From NCBI GenBank assembly GCA_021849045.1, contig JAJZTK010000024.1, positions 1 to 39,247 on the forward strand: a stretch of 39,247 nt of DNA, written 5' to 3'. The notes under the pieces were generated by a model. The model was not told the DNA's origin. It did no database searches and worked only from the letters and a program-made list of their open reading frames with translations. The position numbers and the translations under genes are program-made. Below, one piece after another: positions 31,762 to 39,247 of the stretch; positions within the stretch are counted from its first letter, which is position 1; every line of letters starts with the position of its first letter. The stretch is from Deltaproteobacteria bacterium. Lineage in GTDB: Bacteria; Desulfobacterota; Desulfuromonadia; Geobacterales; DSM-12255.

Positions 31762-31769
31762 ATACATCA

Positions 31770-32056
31770 TGAAGCGAGAATCAATCCAATACTGCCGATT
31801 TCGGCCAACCCAGGATTCTTTTGGCAAAACAAGGTTATGCTAACACCCGCACAATTGACATGCAAGCAAGAAAACTGCGCTCAACGGCAGTTACCCAATC
31901 CGGACACGATACATCTGCCACCACTCTTTACAGGATCAACAATCTCCACATCACTCCGGTCGCGAGACAGAAGCCAACATACCGCCCAAACCCTTCCCTT
32001 AACGCCCAGCACGGCATTTCTTGCCCTCCTGTTCAAGCATTGCCACTTTTGATATG
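31770..32056. other. Part of divergent control region, no gene seen
   Basis: About 290 bp between the MITE-like element and the activator palindromes. Open frames on the plus strand (127 and 134 codons around 31648-32204) run through the repeat and the palindromes and have no ribosome site or family features. Nothing further was recognised. Confidence 0.55.
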
Positions 32057-32112
32057 TGACAAAATTGTCAAATCACCCGGTTCGGCGACGGCACGAAATG
32101 ACAAAATGGTCA
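32057..32112 (+). promoter_or_regulatory. Tandem upstream activator palindromes for phenol activator
   Basis: Two near-perfect palindromes, TGACAAAATTGTCA (32057-32070) and TGACAAAATGGTCA (32099-32112), have centres 42 bp apart, four helical turns, so both face the same side of DNA. They lie about 170-210 bp upstream of the -24/-12 promoter, a normal distance for enhancer sites of XylR/DmpR-type activators. Confidence 0.75.
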
Positions 32113-32271
32113 ACTGCCGATGGAGACAGTCGGCAGTGCCGGCCGATTCAAAAACGGCTTTTTCGAGAATTTTGCCGCCCATGAAAATCGTCGTTTGCCC
32201 TTAATTAACAGACCATTCGCCTGAGCTATCAATACGACCCATCGTCTGCCACACAACGACAAAACAATGTT

Positions 32272-32287
32272 TGGCATATGCTGTGCT
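32272..32287 (+). promoter_or_regulatory. Sigma-54 (-24/-12) promoter of phenylphosphate synthase operon
   Basis: TTGGCATATGCTGTGCT has the invariant GG (32273-32274) and GC (32285-32286) ten bases apart, and TGGCA at -24 fits the consensus TGGCAC. Transcription would start near 32298, leaving a leader of about 150 nt before ppsA. Confidence 0.75.
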
Positions 32288-32447
32288 CATGGAGATATAG
32301 ATCCAGCGTGGTACCCGCAAGGATCAGCAGTTGGCAAGATAACATTGCGTAATCACCACTTGTAGCAGAACCATCTAACACCCGGTGCAAGAGGAACGTC
32401 ATTTCCGAAACCATGCAACATTCACGAACCAATTGGGGGGAGACGTA

Positions 32448-34277
32448 ATGAAATTTCCGAAGCCGCACGACATCAAGGACATTCCGGGAACAGAAGGTTG
32501 GGAAAGGATGTATCCGTACCAGTATCAGTTCGTCACCGACGACCCGGAACGCAAGGCCTACGAAGAGCAGGCATTCTGGTTCTACGACGGACTCCACTAT
32601 CCCGAGGCGATCTACCCCTTTGACACGATCTGGGACGAGGCCTGGTACCTGGGGTTGTCCCAGTACAACAACCGTATCTTCCAGGTGCCGCCAGTGCGCG
32701 GCGTGGACCATCGGATCATCAACGGCTACGTCTATATCTCGCCAGTGCCGGTAATGGACCCGGCAGAGATTGGCAGCCGTGTCCCGAACTTCATGGAGCG
32801 GGCCGGTTACTACTACAAGAACTGGAACGAGCTGGAAGCCAAGTGGGAAGAGAAGATGAAGCGGATCATCAAGGAGGTCGAGGATCTGCCGATTCCGCGT
32901 CTTCCCGATCTGGAAGATATCAGCGTGGTAACCGAGGGAGTCGGCGAATCCAAGGGGTTCCACCTGATCAAGGCCTATGACGACCTGATCAACCTCGGCA
33001 TCCAGTGCTGGCAGTACCACTTTGAATTTCTCAACCTCGGGTACGCGGCCTACGTCTTTTTCCTCGACTTCGTCCAGAAGCTGTTTCCGAGCGTCCCCCT
33101 GCAGAGCGTGACACAGATGATCGCGGGGATTGACGTGCTCATGTTCCGCTCCGACGAGGAGTTGAAAAAGCTGGCAAAAAAGGCGATCGAACTGGGGGTG
33201 GATCAGGTCCTCACCTCCTGCACGGAGTGGACGGATGCCGAGGCTGCCCTGAAGAGTCAGCCCAGGGGACAGGAGTGGCTTGCGGCCCTGGAAGAGGCCC
33301 GGTACCCCTGGTTCCACATATCCACCGGCACCGGCTGGTCCCACAGCGACAAATCCTGGAACGACGACCTGAACATACCGATGTCGGGCATCTCCACCTA
33401 CATCCAGCAGCTCAGGCAGGGAGTGGACATCGAGCGGCCGATGGAGAAGGTGCGTGCCGAACGCGACCGCATCACCGCCGAATATCGCAATCTGATCAAT
33501 TCGGACGAGGAGCGCAAGACCTTCGATGATCTGCTGGCCACTGCCAAGACGGTCTTCCCCTATGTGGAAAACCACCTGTTCTACGTCGAGCACTGGTTCC
33601 ACACCATCTTCTGGAGAAAGATGCGCGAAGTGGCGGCGATCATGAAGGAGCACGGCCTGATCGAAGATGTCGAGGATGTCTGGTATCTGCGCCGCGACGA
33701 GATCAAGCAGGCGCTGTGGGACGTGGTCACGGCCTGGGCAACCGGGGTCAAGCCGCGTGGCACAAAGGTGTGGCCGAAGGAAATCACCTGGCGAAAGGGG
33801 GTAATGCAAAAGTTCCAGGAATGGAGTCCCCCTCCTGCCATCGGCACGGCACCGGAGGTAATCCAGGAACCGTTCACCATCGTGCTGTGGGGGGTCACCA
33901 ATACGTCCATCTCCGATTGGGCGGAGGTCCAGGACGCCTCCGACCCGGACAGCATCACCTCCCTGAAGGGGTTCGCCGGCAGCCCCGGCGTTGTGGAAGG
34001 GAAAGCGCGTGTCTGCCGCAGCGCAGACGACATCCGCCTCCTGCAGGAGGGTGAAATCCTGGTTGCCCCCACCACCTCACCATCCTGGGCACCGGCCTTT
34101 GCCAAGATCAAGGCCGCTATTACCGACGTTGGCGGCGTCATGAGCCACGCGGCCATCGTCTGCCGCGAGTACGGCATGCCAGCGGTGGTCGGCACCGGGC
34201 TCGGGACGAAGATCATCAGGACCGGCATGACACTTCGGGTCGATGGCTCAACCGGGATCGTGACCATTGATCGCTGA
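32448..34277 (+). CDS. ppsA: Phenylphosphate synthase subunit A (PEP-synthase-like, catalytic His)
   Basis: A 609-residue protein matching the 70-kDa subunit of phenylphosphate synthase, which phosphorylates phenol with ATP as the first step of anaerobic phenol breakdown. The N-terminal two thirds (EGWERMYPYQYQFV onward) is specific to this family. The C-terminal domain is the PEP-utilising swivelling domain with the phospho-histidine at about H567 in GGVMSHAAIVCREYGMPAVVG. In Thauera this subunit carries a conserved histidine and exchanges phenol with phenylphosphate. I chose the ATG at 32448 because GGGGGGAGACGTA precedes it, not the upstream in-frame start at 32385. ppsB follows by 24 bp. 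The PEP-binding barrel of true PEP synthase is absent, as expected. Confidence 0.94.
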   Translation: MKFPKPHDIKDIPGTEGWERMYPYQYQFVTDDPERKAYEEQAFWFYDGLHYPEAIYPFDTIWDEAWYLGLSQYNNRIFQVPPVRGVDHRIINGYVYISPVPVMDPAEIGSRVPNFMERAGYYYKNWNELEAKWEEKMKRIIKEVEDLPIPRLPDLEDISVVTEGVGESKGFHLIKAYDDLINLGIQCWQYHFEFLNLGYAAYVFFLDFVQKLFPSVPLQSVTQMIAGIDVLMFRSDEELKKLAKKAIELGVDQVLTSCTEWTDAEAALKSQPRGQEWLAALEEARYPWFHISTGTGWSHSDKSWNDDLNIPMSGISTYIQQLRQGVDIERPMEKVRAERDRITAEYRNLINSDEERKTFDDLLATAKTVFPYVENHLFYVEHWFHTIFWRKMREVAAIMKEHGLIEDVEDVWYLRRDEIKQALWDVVTAWATGVKPRGTKVWPKEITWRKGVMQKFQEWSPPPAIGTAPEVIQEPFTIVLWGVTNTSISDWAEVQDASDPDSITSLKGFAGSPGVVEGKARVCRSADDIRLLQEGEILVAPTTSPSWAPAFAKIKAAITDVGGVMSHAAIVCREYGMPAVVGTGLGTKIIRTGMTLRVDGSTGIVTIDR

Positions 34278-34301
34278 GTGACGCAAAAGGAGACGACAGG
34301 C

Positions 34302-35414
34302 ATGACTACCACAGCGAACGTACACGCAACCCAGTCTGACAAACCCCTGGTCTGCTGGTTCGAGGAGTGCAGGAAGGATTCGGTCCCCCTGGTCGGGGGA
34401 AAGTGTTCCTCGCTCGGCGAACTGATCAATGCCGGAGTCCGCGTCCCCCCCGGTTTCGCGCTCACCACCGAGGGGTATCGGAGCTTCATGGCCGACGCGG
34501 GGATCGACCGGGAAGTACAGTCCCTGCTGACCGGCATCGACGCCCGGGACATGGATGCCCTGGAGAATGCCAGCTCGGCCATCCGCGAGATGATCGAGTC
34601 CCACTCGTTCTCCATGGAAATAGAGGATCTGGTGGCGGAGAAGTACCGCAAGCTCTCGGTACGCAGCTGCCTGCCGGCGGTGCCGGTAGCCGTCAGGTCC
34701 AGCGCCACGGCCGAGGACCTGCCCGGAGCGAGTTTTGCCGGCCAACAGGACACCTATCTCTGGATCCGCGGCGTGGATGAAGTACTGCATCACATGCGCC
34801 GCTGCATCTCCAGCCTGTACACGGGCCGGGCCATTGCCTACCGGATCAACCAGGGGTACGCCGACGAGCAGGTGGCAATCAGCGTCGGCGTGCAGAAAAT
34901 GGCCAATTCGTTCACGGCAGGCGTGATGTTCACCATTCATCCGGCCAACGGCGACCGCTCGGTGCTCGTCATCGACTCCAACTACGGTTTCGGCGAGTCA
35001 GTGGTCTCCGGAGAGGTAACACCCGACAACTTCGTCGTGAACAAGATCACGCTGGACATCCTTGAGCGGACCATATCGCAGAAGGATATCTACTACACGG
35101 TGGACCAGAAGACGCAGGTATCCCGCCCCATAGAGGTACCGTTCGAGCGGCAGAAGGTGCAGTCGCTGATGGACGACGAGATCACCGAACTGGCCAGGAT
35201 GGGGAAGCTGATCGAGAAGCATTACGGCCGGCCCATGGATATCGAGTGGGCGGTGGACAAGGATCTCCCCTTCGGCGGCAACATCTTCATTCTGCAGGCG
35301 CGGCCCGAAACGGTCTGGAGTCAGAAACAGCAATCACCCGTAGCAGCCAAGGCAGGTGCTTCTGCCATGGATTACATCCTGGCCAGCATACTGGAAGGAA
35401 AACGAGTGGCGTAG
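34302..35414 (+). CDS. ppsB: Phenylphosphate synthase subunit B (ATP-grasp, N-terminal PEP-synthase-like)
   Basis: A 370-residue protein matching the 40-kDa subunit that binds ATP and phosphorylates PpsA. It corresponds to the N-terminal nucleotide-binding part of PEP synthase/pyruvate phosphate dikinase: LVGGKCSSLGELINAGVRVP at about 30-50, VAVRSSATAEDLPGASFAGQQDTYL at about 135-160, and the distal FILQARPETVWS where the family's ATP-binding domain ends. It starts 24 bp after the ppsA stop with AAAGGAGAC upstream; an in-frame GTG at 34278 is less likely. The C-terminus ends soon after the domain, as expected for a split enzyme. Together with ppsA and ppsC it forms the complete three-subunit set. 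Confidence 0.93.
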   Translation: MTTTANVHATQSDKPLVCWFEECRKDSVPLVGGKCSSLGELINAGVRVPPGFALTTEGYRSFMADAGIDREVQSLLTGIDARDMDALENASSAIREMIESHSFSMEIEDLVAEKYRKLSVRSCLPAVPVAVRSSATAEDLPGASFAGQQDTYLWIRGVDEVLHHMRRCISSLYTGRAIAYRINQGYADEQVAISVGVQKMANSFTAGVMFTIHPANGDRSVLVIDSNYGFGESVVSGEVTPDNFVVNKITLDILERTISQKDIYYTVDQKTQVSRPIEVPFERQKVQSLMDDEITELARMGKLIEKHYGRPMDIEWAVDKDLPFGGNIFILQARPETVWSQKQQSPVAAKAGASAMDYILASILEGKRVA

Positions 35415-35538
35415 GAGCACCATACAACGGCCGCTACGGCAGCTTCACAAACTAAAACCATAAGGATAAGGAGGGCTATCCAGGTAGCGAGAACAGCAGC
35501 AATCACCCAAACCAACACGACAAGGAGGCACGAACATT

Positions 35539-37044
35539 ATGAGTAACCGTCCGGACGTAAAACCCATCAACGACATCAGGAGTTACATTGCAGCCCTTGA
35601 GGCCAACGGGGTACTGCATCGCGTTAAATCGGAAGTGGACTGGAAGTTCGAACTTGCCCACATATCCAAGGTGAACGAAGAGCAGAAAGGCCCGGCGTTG
35701 CTCTATGAGAATGTAAAAGGGCATACCATTCCGGTCTTCACCAGTGCCTTTACCACGCCTCAGCGGATCGCGATCTGCCTGGAGCAGGATCCGTCGCTTA
35801 CCATGTGTCAGCTTTCCCGGAAATGGATGGAACTGACCACCAAGCAGATGATCAAGCCCACGTTCGTTAAAAACCCGTCGGTGATGGAAAACATCATCGA
35901 GGAGAAAGATGTCGATCTGGAGAACTTCCCCGCTCCATGGTTTTATCCCGATGATGGCGGCCGTTTCTTCGGCACCTCCGGCTACCTGGTGACCCAGGAC
36001 CCGGACACCGGCTGGACCAACCTGGGCACCTATCGTTCGCAGATTCTGGGCAAGAATATTCTTGGCTCGCAGATCATCGCCGGCAAGCACGGCGAATTCC
36101 ACATGAAAAAGTACCAGGAGCGCGGCGAGAAGATGCCCGTTGCCTACGTGGTGGGCGGCGATCCGGTGCTGTTTTTGGCCAGTTCCACCCTGGTCAGCGC
36201 CCAGACGGACGAGTATGACGTGGGGGGGGCGCTGCGCGGCCGCCCGATCGAGGTGTTCAAGTCCGATCTTACCGGCCTGACACTGCCGGCCAACGCCGAG
36301 ATCATCGTCGAGGGGTGGATGGATCCGAACGAACTGATGGAGGAAGGCCCGTTTGGCGAATACACCGGGTACTACTCGGGGAACAAGATGAAGGACTATC
36401 CGAAGCCGGTCATCCGCGTGAAGCGGATCATTCACCGCACCAAGCCGGTCTTCTGGTCGACCACGGTCGGCAAGCCGATCAACGACACCCATATGGTCCA
36501 GTCACTCAACCGCACCGCCACGCTGTGGCACGACCTGGAAACCATGAAGGTGCCCGGCATCCAGAGCGTCTACTTCCCGGCCGCAGCCACCGGTCGTTTC
36601 TGGGTCGTTGTGTCCGTGAAGCAGATGTATCCGGGCCACTCGAACCACGTTGCCGATGCGGTGAACGGAAGCACCACCGGGCATTACGGTGTCAAGGGGA
36701 TCATCATTGTTGATCACGATATCGAGGCAGACGACATGGACCGTGTCTGGTGGGCGCTGGCCACCCGCTTCGATCCGAAGCGCTCGGTCCAGATCATCAC
36801 CCGCGGCCGTTCCACACCGCTCGATCCGGGCCTGCCGATCGAGGCTCGTGATGTGGTCAGCCGGATCATCATGGATGCCTGCACCCCCTACGAGTGGAAA
36901 AACAAACCGAACGAGATCTTCATGGATCGTGCGGTGCTGCAGAAGGTCTCCGACCGTTGGAACGAGTACGGTTTCACCGGGGTAAGTCCGGTGGCCGACA
37001 TGATTTCGCGCCTGACCCGGCCCGAAACGGTCAAGAAGAAGTGA
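35539..37044 (+). CDS. UbiD-family (de)carboxylase, probable phenylphosphate carboxylase subunit
   Basis: A 501-residue UbiD enzyme expected to use prenylated FMN. The catalytic triad seen in UbiD is preserved: R166 in GTYRSQ, E269 and E274 in EEGPFGEYTGYYSG. Metal/cofactor-site residues in NLGTYRSQI and GKHGEFHMKKY also fit. In phenol degraders the PpcA/PpcB subunits of phenylphosphate carboxylase are UbiD proteins producing 4-hydroxybenzoate. Placement directly after ppsAB supports that role. Only one UbiD gene is visible and no PpcC or PpcD, so the enzyme may be simpler than the four-subunit Thauera form, or further subunits may lie past the right edge. AAGGAGGCACG precedes the ATG, after a 124-bp gap from ppsB. 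Confidence 0.9.
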   Translation: MSNRPDVKPINDIRSYIAALEANGVLHRVKSEVDWKFELAHISKVNEEQKGPALLYENVKGHTIPVFTSAFTTPQRIAICLEQDPSLTMCQLSRKWMELTTKQMIKPTFVKNPSVMENIIEEKDVDLENFPAPWFYPDDGGRFFGTSGYLVTQDPDTGWTNLGTYRSQILGKNILGSQIIAGKHGEFHMKKYQERGEKMPVAYVVGGDPVLFLASSTLVSAQTDEYDVGGALRGRPIEVFKSDLTGLTLPANAEIIVEGWMDPNELMEEGPFGEYTGYYSGNKMKDYPKPVIRVKRIIHRTKPVFWSTTVGKPINDTHMVQSLNRTATLWHDLETMKVPGIQSVYFPAAATGRFWVVVSVKQMYPGHSNHVADAVNGSTTGHYGVKGIIIVDHDIEADDMDRVWWALATRFDPKRSVQIITRGRSTPLDPGLPIEARDVVSRIIMDACTPYEWKNKPNEIFMDRAVLQKVSDRWNEYGFTGVSPVADMISRLTRPETVKKK

Positions 37045-37056
37045 GTAACTGTGGGA

Positions 37057-37099
37057 CGGCAGGCGGCCTTGATTGCCGCCTGCCGAAGCAGCAATCAAG
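37057..37099 (+). other. RNA hairpin with competing downstream pairing
   Basis: The arms CGGCAGGCGGC (37057-37067) and GCCGCCTGCCG (37075-37085) form an 11-bp perfect stem with loop CTTGATT. The same loop plus GC (CTTGATTGC, 37068-37076) is complementary to GCAATCAAG (37091-37099), just before the ribosome site GGGAGGAAC of the next gene. There is no T-run, so it is not a standard terminator. It could be an mRNA stability or translation-control structure. Confidence 0.6.
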
Positions 37100-37114
37100 A
37101 GGGAGGAACATACC

Positions 37115-38368
37115 ATGGCCCGGAAAAAGGGTATCGTCATCATCTGCAACCTGGACACGCGGGGCGAGGATATCATTTTTGTCAAACATATGATCGAGGA
37201 ACGGGGGCATAACGCCTATTTCCTTGATTTCAGCATGGAGGAGCCACCCCCCTTTCCCGGAGATATCACCTGTGAACAGGTGGCTGAGCGGGGTGGCATG
37301 ACGATTGAAGCCGTGCGGGAATGCTATCGTTCCGATCGTGATCGGGCAATGGGAAACCAGATTAAGGGTGCGAAAGCAATTGTCGCCGACATGATGAAAG
37401 AGGGAAAGGTTCAAGGGGTCTTCGGAGTTGGCGGCGGGACGTCGTCGCTCGTCGGCACCAGCGTCATGAAAAGCCTCCCCTTTGGCATGCCCAAACTGAT
37501 GGCGTCCCCCATGGCGGCTCATCCGGCCTATGTCGGCAAGTACGTCGGCACCTCTGACATCACCATGCACCATACGGTGCTCGATGTAGTGAAGATGAAC
37601 CCGCTCCTGAAGGCGCAGATCATCAACGCGGTGGGCGCCATCTGCGGCATGGTCGAGGTGACCCAGGGGACGAACATCACGTTCGACAAGCCGTGTGTTG
37701 CCATCTCCTCGTTCGGCTTCGGCGAGATGGCGGTGCAGGCGGCACTGTCCATGCTGGAGGAGGCCGGTTTCACCCCCATCGTCTGCCATGCCCAGGGCAA
37801 GGGGGACAAGGCAATGGAGGATATGATCAGCGCCGGCGCTTTCCATGGGGTGCTTGACATCTGCACCGGGGGGATCATCGAAAACCTGTTCCAGGGCAAC
37901 CGCGATCCCGGGCCGGACCGGCTGAATGCGGCAGTGGAGACCGGCATTCCCATGGTGCTGGCGCCGTGCGGCCTCGACATTCTGTCCTACGGCGGTCGTG
38001 CCGACATGCTGGAAAAGACCAAGGACCGCCCCCAGTACGTGCAGGACTCGCTTCGGGTCCAGGTGCGCACCAGCGCCGACGAACTGCGCCAGGCTGCCGA
38101 CGTTATTGCCGATCGGCTCAACCGGGCCAAGGGTGCCTGGACCTTCCTGATTCCGCTCAAGGGATGGTCGTCCCAGGATCTGGAAGGGAGGATCATTTAC
38201 GACCCGGTTGCCGACGCCGCCTTTGTCGCCCGGCTGAAGGAAAAACTGAATGAACCCGACCGGGTCAAGGAAGTCGACCTGCACCTGTACACCCCTGAAT
38301 TCGCCCGCGTGGCAGTCGACGAATTCGTACGGCTCTATACGGGTGAACAGGCAAAAGCAGTGGCATAA
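37115..38368 (+). CDS. Tm-1-like ATP-binding domain protein (UPF0261 family)
   Basis: A 417-residue protein of the UPF0261/Tm-1-like family. The N-terminal half has the family nucleotide-binding features: IVIICNLDTRGEDI at the start and the glycine-rich GVGGGTSSLVGTSVMKSLPFGMPKLMASPMAA near 103-135. The C-terminal half has GVLDICTGGIIENLFQGNRDPGPDRL and LAPCGLDILSYGG. Its enzymatic role is not established for bacteria. GGGAGGAACATACC precedes the ATG at 37115. It sits between the carboxylase and ppsC in a single operon, so it is expected to act in phenol metabolism, perhaps as an ATP-dependent accessory or repair factor. This is inference from position only. Confidence 0.9.
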   Translation: MARKKGIVIICNLDTRGEDIIFVKHMIEERGHNAYFLDFSMEEPPPFPGDITCEQVAERGGMTIEAVRECYRSDRDRAMGNQIKGAKAIVADMMKEGKVQGVFGVGGGTSSLVGTSVMKSLPFGMPKLMASPMAAHPAYVGKYVGTSDITMHHTVLDVVKMNPLLKAQIINAVGAICGMVEVTQGTNITFDKPCVAISSFGFGEMAVQAALSMLEEAGFTPIVCHAQGKGDKAMEDMISAGAFHGVLDICTGGIIENLFQGNRDPGPDRLNAAVETGIPMVLAPCGLDILSYGGRADMLEKTKDRPQYVQDSLRVQVRTSADELRQAADVIADRLNRAKGAWTFLIPLKGWSSQDLEGRIIYDPVADAAFVARLKEKLNEPDRVKEVDLHLYTPEFARVAVDEFVRLYTGEQAKAVA

Positions 38369-38398
38369 CACCGCTGATCGCAAGAAGGAGGATGGGCA

Positions 38399-39058
38399 AT
38401 GATAGTGCGCAACTGGATGCAAACCAACCCGATGACTGTTCCGAGCGATACGCTTGCCGCGGAGGCAAAGCGCCTCCTCATCGACAACAATCTGAATGCG
38501 CTGCCCGTGGTGGACAACGGACGGTTACGCGGCCTGGTAACGCGACACAATATGCTGCGCATGGGTCACTACGTTACGCGCACCCAGAATCCGGACGAAT
38601 TGAGTTTCTTTGTGAACCGGCTCAAGGTGCGTGATTTCATGGTCCGCAATCCGGCCACCGTGAGTGCAGACGACACCATGGAGCATTGCCTGCGTTACGG
38701 CAAGGAACTGATGGTGGCACAGTTTCCCGTCATGGACGGGGGAGAGGTGGTGGGGATCATCTCGGCACACGAGATTTTCCAGCTCGCCGCCCACTGCGTT
38801 GGAGCCTGGGAACGACGCAACGGCGTGACCCTTGGCGGAATACGGCTCAGTCCCGGCGTACTGGGCAAGATCGCCGATGTGGCCGAAGCTGCCGGTGCCG
38901 TACTGCAGGCGATCTATCCGATAGCAATGCACGATAAACAGGCGGATGACGGCTATCCGGAGAAATCGGTCATCCTTCGCTTCCATTCCCCTGATTTTGA
39001 AAAAGTTATTTCCGCCCTGGAGTCGGCAGGTTTCTTCCCGGTCAGCGGGAGATGCTGA
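38399..39058 (+). CDS. ppsC: Phenylphosphate synthase stimulatory subunit C (CBS protein)
   Basis: A 219-residue protein with two CBS motifs at 1-60 (VRNWMQTNPMTVPSDTLAAE; ALPVVDNGRLRGLVTRHNML) and about 77-130 (VRDFMVRNPATVSADDTMEH; FPVMDGGEVVGIISAHEIF). A C-terminal ACT-like region follows from about 145. In Thauera the 24-kDa third protein of phenylphosphate synthase also has CBS domains and stimulates the enzyme severalfold. Size and operon position fit. CBS domains commonly bind AMP/ATP, so it could link phenol activation to energy state. AAGGAGGATGGGCA precedes the ATG; the gap from the Tm-1-like gene is 30 bp. Confidence 0.9.
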   Translation: MIVRNWMQTNPMTVPSDTLAAEAKRLLIDNNLNALPVVDNGRLRGLVTRHNMLRMGHYVTRTQNPDELSFFVNRLKVRDFMVRNPATVSADDTMEHCLRYGKELMVAQFPVMDGGEVVGIISAHEIFQLAAHCVGAWERRNGVTLGGIRLSPGVLGKIADVAEAAGAVLQAIYPIAMHDKQADDGYPEKSVILRFHSPDFEKVISALESAGFFPVSGRC

Positions 39059-39118
39059 TTGCCAGGCAGTCCCCACGCAGATGACAGCAAAAAAGCGAAG
39101 GAACGAGAGGAGCAAATC

Positions 39119-39247
39119 ATGAGCCTTCCATTGGTAGTGGCAATTACCGGCGCAACAGGGGTGATATACGGGGTGGAGATGCTGAGCGTGCTGAAAGGAT
39201 TGGGGCAGGAGACCCACCTCATCGTCAGCGAGGCGGCAAGCAAGAAC
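39119..39247 (+). CDS. ubiX: UbiX-type flavin prenyltransferase, C-terminus cut by window edge
   Basis: The first 43 codons of a UbiX/PAD1-like protein that makes prenylated FMN. The start MSLPLVVAITGATGVIYGVE carries the FMN-binding GAS/TGxxYG motif of the family, and VSEAASK aligns with the next flavin-contact loop. GAGAGGAGCAAATC precedes the ATG. It would supply the cofactor for the UbiD enzyme encoded four genes upstream. Only about a fifth of the expected length is in the window. Confidence 0.9.
   Translation, partial: MSLPLVVAITGATGVIYGVEMLSVLKGLGQETHLIVSEAASKN

Noticed and set aside
32229-33809. Minus-strand frame of 526 codons antisense to ppsA
   Set aside because: It covers the promoter and ppsA on the opposite strand, with no recognisable domain; ppsA has clear family motifs.

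Overview
The window looks like chromosome of an anaerobic, aromatic-degrading deltaproteobacterium of the Geobacter type (Desulfuromonadales/Geobacterales). This is inferred from gene content: a phenylphosphate synthase operon, a benzoate-CoA ligase, several sigma-54 activators, an ActP/DUF485 acetate transporter, butyrate kinase with phosphotransbutyrylase, and HD-GYP and hybrid-kinase signalling. No rRNA or tRNA gene was seen, so the genus is not proven.

Layout, left to right. (1) 1-5.8 kb, minus strand: butyrate kinase, phosphate butyryltransferase and a soluble molybdopterin oxidoreductase, followed by a DUF485 protein and an ActP-like symporter that runs off the left edge. (2) 6.3-11.5 kb, minus: porin, small PstS-like periplasmic protein, hybrid histidine kinase and HD-GYP response regulator, a likely operon for envelope sensing. 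(3) 11.9-14.2 kb, minus: an NhaA-type antiporter and a tandem universal stress protein, in more AT-rich DNA. (4) 14.3-18.9 kb, minus: a complete branched-chain-amino-acid-type (Liv) ABC importer, probably for an aromatic or carboxylic acid. (5) 19.4-26.7 kb: a CBS-PAS-PAS sigma-54 activator, a benzoate-CoA ligase, a divergent CoA-transferase fused to a GNAT domain, an Rrf2 regulator and a stand-alone GNAT acetyltransferase. (6) 26.8-31.4 kb, minus: a histone-deacetylase-like enzyme, a Cache-domain histidine kinase and a DmpR/MopR-type phenol sensor-activator. (7) 31.4-32.4 kb: a 1-kb divergent control region with a MITE-like element, two activator palindromes 42 bp apart and a -24/-12 promoter. 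(8) 32.4 kb to the right edge, plus strand: ppsA, ppsB, a UbiD-type carboxylase, a Tm-1-like (UPF0261) protein, ppsC and the start of ubiX.

How the genes fit together (partly inference): phenol is sensed by the MopR-like activator, which keeps the phenol- and zinc-binding residues of that family. It drives a sigma-54 operon that phosphorylates phenol (PpsABC) and carboxylates phenylphosphate to 4-hydroxybenzoate (UbiD enzyme, with prenylated flavin made by UbiX). Related aromatic acids enter benzoyl-CoA metabolism through the ligase or the CoA-transferase. A GNAT acetyltransferase and a deacetylase beside a ligase with the PX4GK acetylation motif suggest reversible lysine acetylation of the ligase. 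A shared GGTAC-centred motif in three promoters may mark a local regulon, possibly of the Rrf2 protein. Benzoyl-CoA reductase and ring-cleavage genes are not in the window.
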